Of a DNA stretch of 5,509 nt, positions 1 through 5,509 are shown piece after piece (the stretch's first letter is position 1; each line of letters opens with the position of its first letter). The notes beneath the pieces are model-generated. The model searched no databases. It saw nothing but the letters and a program-made list of their open reading frames with translations, and was not told the DNA's origin. Made by a program: the position numbers and the translations under genes. The DNA comes from an uncultured Gammaproteobacteria bacterium (lineage in GTDB: Bacteria > Pseudomonadota > Gammaproteobacteria > Pseudomonadales > UBA5518): contig CAIXOY010000521.1 of the NCBI GenBank assembly GCA_903921135.1, positions 1 through 5,509 on the forward strand, in the 5' to 3' direction.

Positions 1-978
1 CGCGGTGAACTACTCGATGTCGCCGGCCAGGACGAGACGCTCGGCGAGGTGGAGCGCGATCTGAAGCTGCTGCTGCACGGCTGGTTCGACGTGGGGTTCC
101 TGCAACTGCGCCGCATCGACTGGCACACGCCCGCGGCCTTCCTCGAAAAACTCATCGAATACGAGGCCGTACACGAGATCACCAGCTGGCAGGATCTCAA
201 GCACCGCCTGGCATCCGACCGCAGGCTCTACGCCTTCGTGCATCCCAACATGCCGGACGAGCCCCTCATCTTCGTGCAGGTGGCGCTGTGCCGGGATCTC
301 GCCGGCAACGTGCAGGCGCTGCTCGACACGGGCGCGCAGGCTGTTCCCGCTGAGGATGCTGACACCGCGATTTTCTACTCCATCTCGAACGCGCAGCGCG
401 GTCTCGCCGGGATCAGTTTCGGCAATCACCTGATACGCCGCGTGGTGAACGATCTGAAACAGGAACTCCCGGGGTTGCGGCAGTTCGCGACGCTCTCGCC
501 GATTCCGGGCTTCGCGCACTGGCTGGGCACGCTGCTCGCAGACCGGCCAGACCCCGGCGGCGAGGCGGGCCTGCACGAAGCGGAGCGCCAGCTTCTGCAG
601 GGCACCGCGCATGCCGACTGGCACAGGGATGCGCCGCTGGCCGCCGCCTTGCAGCCACTGCTCTTGCGGATCTGCGCCCGCTATCTGAGCGAGGTCGACC
701 CACGAAAACGCCGCGCCAGAGACCCCGTCGCGCATTTCCATCTCGGCAACGGCGCGAGCATCGCGCGGCTGAACTGGATGGCCGACACCTCGGCAAAAGG
801 GCTATCGCAGTCCTTCGGCATGATGGTGAATTACCTCTACGACCCACGGGAGATAGACGCCAACAGCGAGAACTACTCGCGCAGCGCGCAGATCGCCTGC
901 GCGCCGGCGTTGCGCGACAATCCGGGCCGCAGGCGCTGGCCGTGGCAGGCACGCCCGGATGATGCAACCGCCCCGTGA
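1..978 (+). CDS. Malonyl-CoA decarboxylase (MCD), 5'-truncated by the window edge
   Basis: The reading frame is open from base 1 to the TGA at 976-978, giving 325 visible residues. The true start lies left of the window; the GTG at 49 is internal. MCD converts malonyl-CoA to acetyl-CoA and CO2. The visible part covers the end of the N-terminal helical domain and the whole GNAT-like catalytic domain. Family motifs are FVHPNMPDEPLIFVQVAL (about residues 79-96), a stretch around FYSISNAQRGL, TLSPIPGF with the presumed catalytic Ser at visible residue 166 (bases 496-498), and HFHLGNGASIARLNWMAD with the presumed catalytic His at residue 247 (bases 739-741). These match Ser329 and His423 of human MCD. 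The C-terminus has no peroxisomal SKL tail, as expected for a bacterium, so the protein should be cytosolic. Compared with human MCD (493 aa), roughly 100-150 residues are missing off the left edge. It is the first visible gene of a tight + strand cluster. Identification is firm. Confidence 0.95.
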   Translation, partial: RGELLDVAGQDETLGEVERDLKLLLHGWFDVGFLQLRRIDWHTPAAFLEKLIEYEAVHEITSWQDLKHRLASDRRLYAFVHPNMPDEPLIFVQVALCRDLAGNVQALLDTGAQAVPAEDADTAIFYSISNAQRGLAGISFGNHLIRRVVNDLKQELPGLRQFATLSPIPGFAHWLGTLLADRPDPGGEAGLHEAERQLLQGTAHADWHRDAPLAAALQPLLLRICARYLSEVDPRKRRARDPVAHFHLGNGASIARLNWMADTSAKGLSQSFGMMVNYLYDPREIDANSENYSRSAQIACAPALRDNPGRRRWPWQARPDDATAP

Positions 979-997
979 ACACTCTCCCGGAACCCTC

Positions 998-1984
998 ATG
1001 AAAGCAGCCTGGTTCGAGCGCTTCGGCGCAGCAGAAGACGTACTGATCACGGGCGAACTGCCCACGCCGGCGCCAGCGCCCGGCGAGGTGCTGGTGCGCC
1101 TTCACGCAAGCTCTCCCAATCCCTCGGATGTGAAGAAGCGTGCCGGCGCAGCACCGGGCTTGCTGGACGCAGGCTTCGTAGTGCCGCACAGCGACGGCGC
1201 CGGCGTCATCACAGCCGTCGGCGAAGGCGTCGAAGCCGCACGCCTCGGCGAGCGCGTGTGGGTCTATCAGGCACAACACGGCAGACGTTTCGGCGCGGCG
1301 GCGGAATACGTCGCCATCGATGCCAGCCGCGCGGCGGCGTTGCCTGAGCAAGCAGAGTTCGCCGTGGGCGCCTGCCTGGGCATTCCCGCGATGACGGCCC
1401 ACCGCACCGTGTTCGCCGATGGCCCCATTAGCGGGCAGCGCGTGCTGGTCACGGGTGGTGCGGGGCGCGTGGGCTGGTACGCGATCCAATGGGCTGTGGC
1501 CGCAGGCGCGACGGTGATCACCACGGCATCCAATGCCGCGGACCGCGAGGCCTGCCTCGGGATCGGCGCACACGCCGTGGTAAATCACCGCGAAGCCGAC
1601 TGGGGCAAACAGGTGCTCGAGGCCACCGGCGGCGCCCGCATCGACCGCGTGATCGATGTGGAGTTCGGCGCCAATCTTCCGCAGGTGCTGGAGTGCGTGC
1701 GCACCAGCGGCACGCTGGTGAGCTATGGCTCGGTGCAGGTGCCGGAACCGGTGCTGCCCTTCCGGCGCATGATGTTCCTCGACCTGCTGATCCGGCTCGT
1801 GATCGTCTACGACATGCCCGAGAGCGCGAAGCAGGACGCGATCCGCGACATCAACGCCGCCCTCGCGGCAAACAGCCTGCGCCACCGCATCGCAGGGCGC
1901 TTTGCGCTGGCGGATATCGCCGCAAGCCACCGCCTGGTGGAATCCGGGACAGCGCGCGGCTGCGTGATCGTGGAGACGCCATGA
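998..1984 (+). CDS. Zinc-free MDR oxidoreductase, NAD(P)H:quinone reductase (zeta-crystallin) type
   Basis: This encodes 328 aa, a normal length for a quinone-oxidoreductase-like medium-chain dehydrogenase/reductase. The N-terminal GroES-like domain runs to about residue 125 and includes the start MKAAWFERFG and the NPSDVKKRAG segment. The Rossmann domain follows, with the dinucleotide-binding motif VTGGAGRVG at residues 151-159 (bases 1448-1474). The zinc-ADH signature GHE is replaced by HSDGAG (residues 64-69), and there is no four-cysteine structural-zinc lobe, so this is a zinc-independent member. Such enzymes usually transfer hydride from NADPH to quinones or activated C=C bonds; the actual substrate cannot be read from sequence. 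I prefer the ATG at 998: it gives the family's usual N-terminus and has GGAA at 989-992 five bases upstream. In-frame ATGs at 959 and 962 would overlap the MCD gene and add an atypical tail. The gene lies 19 bp after MCD and its TGA overlaps the next ATG, suggesting translational coupling. Confidence 0.88.
   Translation: MKAAWFERFGAAEDVLITGELPTPAPAPGEVLVRLHASSPNPSDVKKRAGAAPGLLDAGFVVPHSDGAGVITAVGEGVEAARLGERVWVYQAQHGRRFGAAAEYVAIDASRAAALPEQAEFAVGACLGIPAMTAHRTVFADGPISGQRVLVTGGAGRVGWYAIQWAVAAGATVITTASNAADREACLGIGAHAVVNHREADWGKQVLEATGGARIDRVIDVEFGANLPQVLECVRTSGTLVSYGSVQVPEPVLPFRRMMFLDLLIRLVIVYDMPESAKQDAIRDINAALAANSLRHRIAGRFALADIAASHRLVESGTARGCVIVETP
1972..1975 (+). promoter_or_regulatory. Shine-Dalgarno site for the esterase gene
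   Basis: GGAG lies five bases before the ATG at 1981, inside the last codons of the MDR gene. It supports this ATG over upstream in-frame starts (the frame is open back to about 1489) and fits coupled translation through the ATGA overlap. Confidence 0.6.
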
Positions 1985-3531
1985 ACGGCGGGCGCCGCTT
2001 CCTCGCCACAGCGCTGCTTGCACTGATCGCAGCTCACACGCTCGCGGCCGCACCTGCCCCGCGCGTGGCGCTCGACGGCGTCACGATCGAGGGCATCGAC
2101 ACCGGCGACGGCGGTGGCGCCGCTTTCCTCGGCATTCCCTTCGCGGAGCCGCCCGTGGGCGCGCGCCGCTGGACCGCGCCATCAGCGTGGCAGCCGCGCA
2201 GCACCACACTCGATGCCACCCGCTTCGCGCCCGGCTGCCTGCAGGACGAGCGCATGGTCGGCTGGTACCGCGATCTGGTGCGGGCCTTCGACGGCGACCC
2301 GGCGAGCGTGCCCGCCCCATCCTTCAGCGAGGACTGCCTGTACCTGAACGTGTGGCGTCCGGGCGCCTCGAAAGCCCCGCTGCCGGTGCTCGTGTGGATC
2401 CACGGCGGCAGCAACAAGGGCGGCTGGAGCTCGGAGCCGAACTACGCGGGCAAAAAGCTCGCGCGCGAGGGGCTGGTGGTGGTGAGCATCGCCTACCGCC
2501 TCGGGGTGTTCGGCTTCATGAGTCTGCCCGGCTTGCCGGAATCGAACTTCGCGCTGCAGGATCAGATCGCGGCGTTGCGCTGGGTGAAACAGAACATCGC
2601 TGCGTTCGGCGGAGACGCCTCAGGCGTCACGGTGGCAGGCGAATCCTCGGGCGCGAACAACATCGCTTATCTGCTGGCCTCGCCCGCTGCCCGTGGACTG
2701 TTCCACCGCGCGATCATGCAGAGCGGAGCCTCCGTGCTGAACGATCGCGGAAGCCGTGAGGAGGCGCTCGCCCGAGGCACATCACTCGCGGCAGCACTCG
2801 GCCAAACCGGCCGCACACCCCCGCTGGATGCGCTGCGCGCCGTCGATGGCAAAAGCCTTCTCGCCGCTGCAGCCACCGTCTATGCGGGGCATTACTTCGA
2901 CCCGGTCGTCGACGGCGTCACGGTGACGGAGCCTTTGCCGCAGTCCGTGCAAAAGGGGCAGCTCGCGCCCGTGCCGCTCCTGATCGGCACCAACGCCGAC
3001 GAGTGGCGGATGTACCTCGAACGGCCACTCGACGAGGCCGGCTGGCTGCGCAAGAACGCACCCGGCCGGGAGACTGCCGTGCGCGCCGCGCTGGCCACCG
3101 ATCAAGACCCGGCGCGGCGCATCGACCGCCTCGAGACCGCGCGCAATTTCACCTGCAATTCGCTGCGCCTCGCGGGCGCGCTCGCCCGCGGCGGGCAACG
3201 CGCGTGGGTCTACCACTTCAGCCGCGTACGCGAAGGCATCGGCGGAGAGCGCCTGCGCGCCTACCACGGCGCGGAAATCCCCTACGTCTTCGGCACCCAC
3301 GATGCCTGGCTGCCCACCGACGCGAAAGACCACGCACTCTCCGGCGCGATGATGGGCTACTGGAGCCGCTTCGCGCGCGCCGGCGACCCGAACGGCGAGT
3401 CCGCGCCGCGCTGGCCGCAGTGGTCCGCGGATCGCCCGCAGGCGATGGCACTGGGCAACACCGTGGGCGCAGCCGCACATCCGGAACTGTCGCTCTGCAC
3501 CGCCCTCATGCCAGACTCCGGCCCCCGATAA
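1981..3531 (+). CDS. Exported type-B carboxylesterase (cholinesterase-like alpha/beta hydrolase)
   Basis: This encodes 516 aa, typical for the family. Residues 1-24 look like a Sec signal peptide: Arg5-Arg6, a hydrophobic core FLATALLALIAA, then an Ala-rich cleavage region near 22-24, so a periplasmic or secreted location is likely. Family landmarks in order are FLGIPFAEPPVGARRW (49-64); SEDCLYLNVW (116-125); the oxyanion-hole region HGGSN (141-145); a segment with NFALQDQIAALRWVKQNI (189-206) and FGGD; the nucleophile elbow GESSGA with Ser222 (bases 2644-2646); GTNADE with the acid Glu341 (3001-3003); and YHGAEIPYVFG with the catalytic His429 (3265-3267). The triad Ser-Glu-His is complete. 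Cys86 and Cys119 should form the conserved disulfide that closes the omega loop. The enzyme hydrolyses carboxylic esters; the substrate is not determined. Its start overlaps the MDR stop by ATGA, and a BCCT transporter follows 21 bp later, which raises the possibility of a choline- or carnitine-type ester substrate (inference only). Confidence 0.93.
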   Translation: MNGGRRFLATALLALIAAHTLAAAPAPRVALDGVTIEGIDTGDGGGAAFLGIPFAEPPVGARRWTAPSAWQPRSTTLDATRFAPGCLQDERMVGWYRDLVRAFDGDPASVPAPSFSEDCLYLNVWRPGASKAPLPVLVWIHGGSNKGGWSSEPNYAGKKLAREGLVVVSIAYRLGVFGFMSLPGLPESNFALQDQIAALRWVKQNIAAFGGDASGVTVAGESSGANNIAYLLASPAARGLFHRAIMQSGASVLNDRGSREEALARGTSLAAALGQTGRTPPLDALRAVDGKSLLAAAATVYAGHYFDPVVDGVTVTEPLPQSVQKGQLAPVPLLIGTNADEWRMYLERPLDEAGWLRKNAPGRETAVRAALATDQDPARRIDRLETARNFTCNSLRLAGALARGGQRAWVYHFSRVREGIGGERLRAYHGAEIPYVFGTHDAWLPTDAKDHALSGAMMGYWSRFARAGDPNGESAPRWPQWSADRPQAMALGNTVGAAAHPELSLCTALMPDSGPR

Positions 3532-3552
3532 CACCCACAACCGGGAACACCC

Positions 3553-5079
3553 ATGGAAAGCCCACGCATCGATCCCGTCATGTTCGGCGTCGCCTTCGCG
3601 ATCGTCGTGTGTGCGGCCGGGCCGATCCTGCTCGCGCCGCATGAGGCGGGCGAGATCATCGTCGCCACCTACGACTGGATCGCGAATACGCTGGGGCTCG
3701 TTTACCAGTGGGGCGTGTACGGGATCATCGGTTTTCTGGGCTGGCTCGCGTTCGGGCCGCACGGGCACCGGCGCCTCGGCAAACCCGAAGACCGGCCCGA
3801 CTTCGCCACCCACAGCTGGATCGCCATGCTCTTCTGCGCGGGCGTGGGCGCTGCGCTGATCTACTGGGCCACCATCGAGTGGACCTACTACATCGACAAA
3901 CCGCCGTTCGGCGCCGCACCGGGCAGCCCCGAGGCCATCTCCTGGGCCACCTCCTACGGGATCTTCCACTGGGGCCCCGTAGCCTGGGCGATCTACGCGC
4001 TGCCCACGGTGGCAATTGCCTGGGAGTACTACACGCGGGGCGTGCCCTACCTGCGCCTGAGCACGGCCTGCCACACGCTCTTCGGCGGACGTGGCGAGCA
4101 ATCAGGGCCGGCACGCGCGCTCGACAGCATCTTCATGCTCGCGCTGCTCATGGGTGCGGGCACCTCGATCGGGCTCTCTGTGCCCATGATTTCGGCCTCA
4201 CTGGCCGATGCGCTGGGTATCACGCGCACGCTGGCGCTGGACATCGGCACGGTGGGCTGCTGCGTTGTGCTGCTGGCGCTCGCCGCCTGGGCAGGGCTCT
4301 CCAAAGGCATTGCGCGCGTGGCCGAAATGAACGTCTCGGTGGCGCTGGGATTGCTGCTGCTGGTGCTGATCGCAGGGCCCACGCTGTTCATCCTGCGCAC
4401 CGGCACCGAGAGCATCGGCTTCATGCTGCAGAACATGATGCGTATGGTGACCTACACCGACCCGGTGGGGCGCACGGGTTTCGTCGAGGACTGGACGATC
4501 TTCTACTGGGCCTGGTGGATAGCCTACGGACCCTTCGTGGGGCTCTTCGTGGCGCGCGTTTCGCGCGGGCGAACGCTGCGGGAGCTGATCGTCTCGATGT
4601 CGGTGTTCGGGAGTCTGGGGTCGGCGGCGTTCTACGTGGTACTGGGGAATTACGCGCTGTGGCTCGACCTGAACGCCATCCTCCCGGTGCGCGAGATCCT
4701 GCGCACGCAGGACCCGGCAGAAGCCATCTCGGCCGTGATCGGCACGCTGCCCATGGGGCGCGTGGCGCAGTTCATCTTCGGGGCCATGGCGATCGTGTTC
4801 ATCGCCGCCACCTACAACTCCAAGGTCTACGCACTTGCCGCCTGCACCACGCGGAAGCTTCCCGCAGGCCAGGACCCGGCGCGCTGGAACCGCATGTTCT
4901 GGGCAATCGGGCTTGGCATGTTGCCGATCGCGCTGATGGCGGTAGAGGGCGGCATCAAGGTAGCGAAGTCGGCCGTGCTGGTGGCCTCGCTGCCGCTGCT
5001 GGTGGTCTCTTTGCTCATGTGCATGAACCTGCGCAAGAGCCTGAAACAGGTGGTGGCGGAGGAAGCTGCCGCTCCCTGA
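3553..5079 (+). CDS. BCCT-family transporter (betaine/carnitine/choline type), CaiT-like
   Basis: This encodes 508 aa, close to E. coli CaiT (504 aa). I count 12 hydrophobic segments, near residues 9-28, 50-68, 88-108, 137-158, 190-212, 228-248, 260-281, 313-333, 344-366, 402-426, 447-463 and 472-490, so this is an inner-membrane carrier. The BCCT signature is intact: WTIFYWAWWIAYGPF (314-328) followed by ARVSRGRTLRE (334-344). The substrate aromatic box matches CaiT at a constant offset of two: Tyr112, Trp140, Trp145, Trp321 and Trp322 correspond to CaiT Tyr114, Trp142, Trp147, Trp323 and Trp324. IEWTYYIDKPPFG and FHWGPVAWAIY are also CaiT-like. The CaiT residues Arg262 and Met331 are replaced by Asn260 and Val329. 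There is no long N- or C-terminal osmosensing extension as in BetP, so a nutrient-uptake or exchange role is more likely than osmoregulation. Likely substrates are quaternary-amine zwitterions such as carnitine, betaine or a relative; DMSP is an alternative. The start at 3553 has GGGAA at 3543-3547. Confidence 0.94.
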   Translation: MESPRIDPVMFGVAFAIVVCAAGPILLAPHEAGEIIVATYDWIANTLGLVYQWGVYGIIGFLGWLAFGPHGHRRLGKPEDRPDFATHSWIAMLFCAGVGAALIYWATIEWTYYIDKPPFGAAPGSPEAISWATSYGIFHWGPVAWAIYALPTVAIAWEYYTRGVPYLRLSTACHTLFGGRGEQSGPARALDSIFMLALLMGAGTSIGLSVPMISASLADALGITRTLALDIGTVGCCVVLLALAAWAGLSKGIARVAEMNVSVALGLLLLVLIAGPTLFILRTGTESIGFMLQNMMRMVTYTDPVGRTGFVEDWTIFYWAWWIAYGPFVGLFVARVSRGRTLRELIVSMSVFGSLGSAAFYVVLGNYALWLDLNAILPVREILRTQDPAEAISAVIGTLPMGRVAQFIFGAMAIVFIAATYNSKVYALAACTTRKLPAGQDPARWNRMFWAIGLGMLPIALMAVEGGIKVAKSAVLVASLPLLVVSLLMCMNLRKSLKQVVAEEAAAP

Positions 5080-5091
5080 GCGTGCGTGCGT

Positions 5092-5110
5092 GGGCGGCAG
5101 ATCGCCGCCC
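5092..5110. terminator. GC-rich hairpin just after the BCCT gene, possible terminator
   Basis: GGGCGGC (5092-5098) pairs perfectly with GCCGCCC (5104-5110) around the 5-base loop AGATC. It starts 13 bases after the BCCT stop codon in a gap between converging genes. Only two T residues follow (5111-5112), so it is not a classical intrinsic terminator. In a high-GC genome it could still end transcription or protect the 3' end of the mRNA. Confidence 0.45.
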
Positions 5111-5120
5111 TTCGCCCCAA

Positions 5121-5138
5121 GGCCCCGTTGCCGGGGCC
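5121..5138. terminator. Second GC-rich hairpin in the convergent gap, possible terminator
   Basis: GGCCCCG (5121-5127) pairs with CGGGGCC (5132-5138) around the 4-base loop TTGC. Read on the - strand it lies seven bases after the stop codon of the epimerase-family gene and is followed by TT, so it may serve that gene; the preceding hairpin may serve the + strand genes. There is no long T run on either strand. Confidence 0.45.
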
Positions 5139-5145
5139 GGCGCCA

Positions 5146-5509
5146 TCAGGTGCGCAGCAGTTCCGGGTGCCGCGCCGCCACCATCCGGCGCACGCCCTCT
5201 TTCCAAGGCACAAGACAAGGCCCGGCGAGTTGCTGGCGGCGCGTCGGGTCGATCAGGGAGTGCTGGATGCCCTCCGGGGATTCGGGCATAGGCACCTCTC
5301 GGCCTGCGAGCTCACCCAGAAACCTGACCATATCGCGCAGGTCCACCGCCTCGTCCCCACCCCAGTTGGTGATGGTTGCCGGCACCGATGCTGCCGCCAG
5401 CAGACCCGGTACGTGGGCAAGGATGTCGTCCTCGTGGATGGGCGACAGGATCGAAGCGCGGCCCGGGAACATGGGCACGGGATAGCCGGCAAGGATCGCG
5501 TCCAGCAGC
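5146..5509 (-). CDS. NAD-dependent epimerase/dehydratase-family protein (extended SDR), C-terminal part only
   Basis: The - strand frame is open from the window edge to the TGA at 5148-5146. It gives the last 120 residues; the N-terminal Rossmann part with the NAD motif and the YxxxK site is outside the window. The GTG at 5478 is internal, because coding sequence continues upstream as LLDAILAGYPVP. The visible part looks like the substrate-binding domain of extended SDR proteins. It contains SPIHEDDI (visible residues 22-29), the counterpart of the family's common pattern in which an H-x-D-D segment follows a substrate-loop Pro, then VPGLLAAASVPATITNWGG (33-51) and a terminal helix WKEGVRRMV. 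I recall similar C-termini in proteins annotated as NAD(P)-dependent oxidoreductases or epimerases, but the substrate cannot be stated. The gene converges on the BCCT gene and is therefore probably not part of that operon. Confidence 0.8.
   Translation of the reverse strand, partial: LLDAILAGYPVPMFPGRASILSPIHEDDILAHVPGLLAAASVPATITNWGGDEAVDLRDMVRFLGELAGREVPMPESPEGIQHSLIDPTRRQQLAGPCLVPWKEGVRRMVAARHPELLRT

Noticed and set aside
959..997. Earlier ATG starts (959, 962) for the MDR gene.
   Set aside because: They would add 12 or 13 residues that the family lacks and overlap the MCD end. The ATG at 998 gives the usual MKAAWFERFG start and has its own GGAA.
1489..1980. Upstream in-frame extension of the esterase into the MDR gene.
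   Set aside because: The ATG at 1981 is directly followed by a signal peptide and preceded by GGAG; the upstream part is Arg-rich shadow sequence of the MDR gene.
413..2053. Long open frame on the - strand (546 codons) opposite MCD and the MDR gene.
   Set aside because: Its product is low-complexity, rich in Arg, Ala, Cys and His, with no family motif. It is antisense to two clearly recognised genes and is a typical high-GC shadow frame.
2782..4101. Long open frame on the - strand (439 codons) opposite the esterase and BCCT genes.
   Set aside because: No recognisable motif. It crosses the boundary of two well-supported + strand genes and has shadow-type composition.
998..5079. DMSP catabolism cluster (BCCT as DddT, MDR protein as acryloyl-CoA reductase AcuI).
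   Set aside because: No DMSP lyase or CoA-transferase is visible, and the MDR protein has a zeta-crystallin-like N-terminus and GGAGRVG motif rather than looking like AcuI. It remains only an alternative substrate idea for the transporter.
5081..5092. Three tandem CGTG units after the BCCT stop codon.
   Set aside because: Three copies of a 4-base unit in GC-rich DNA are within chance and too short to call a repeat element.
3708..5291. Open frame on the + strand (527 codons) inside and beyond the BCCT gene.
   Set aside because: It is out of frame with a textbook BCCT protein, extremely rich in Arg, His, Ala and Gly, and runs through the hairpins and into the antisense side of the epimerase-family gene.

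Overview
The window is GC-rich and densely coding. Its gene families (a bacterial malonyl-CoA decarboxylase, a quinone-reductase-type MDR protein, a secreted type-B carboxylesterase, a BCCT transporter and an extended-SDR protein) fit a high-GC proteobacterium. A marine or soil gammaproteobacterium is my guess, but the sequence shows nothing that fixes the lineage. There is no rRNA, tRNA, CRISPR array, insertion sequence or clear prophage signal.

Layout. Positions 1-5079 hold four genes on the + strand, packed like one transcription unit. They are the 3' part of a malonyl-CoA decarboxylase gene (1-978), a zinc-free MDR NAD(P)H:quinone-oxidoreductase-like gene (998-1984), a signal-peptide-bearing type-B carboxylesterase (1981-3531, overlapping the previous stop by ATGA) and a 12-TM BCCT transporter (3553-5079). 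The gaps are 19 bp, -4 bp and 21 bp. No promoter is visible, so the unit is probably driven from left of the window. A 66-bp gap with two GC-rich hairpins separates this unit from a convergent, 5'-truncated NAD-dependent epimerase/dehydratase-family gene on the - strand (5146-5509).

How the genes may work together (inference). The esterase belongs to the cholinesterase fold family and appears to be exported. The next gene encodes a transporter of the choline/carnitine/betaine family. A plausible model is that an ester of a quaternary amine is hydrolysed in the periplasm and the released zwitterion is imported. Malonyl-CoA decarboxylase would feed acetyl-CoA metabolism. The role of the MDR reductase is unclear.

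The most notable molecular detail is in the transporter. It has the carnitine-antiporter (CaiT) aromatic box at a constant offset of two residues, but lacks the Arg and Met that explain CaiT's sodium independence. I see no wholly novel system here, only a compact catabolic/transport operon whose combination of genes deserves checking.
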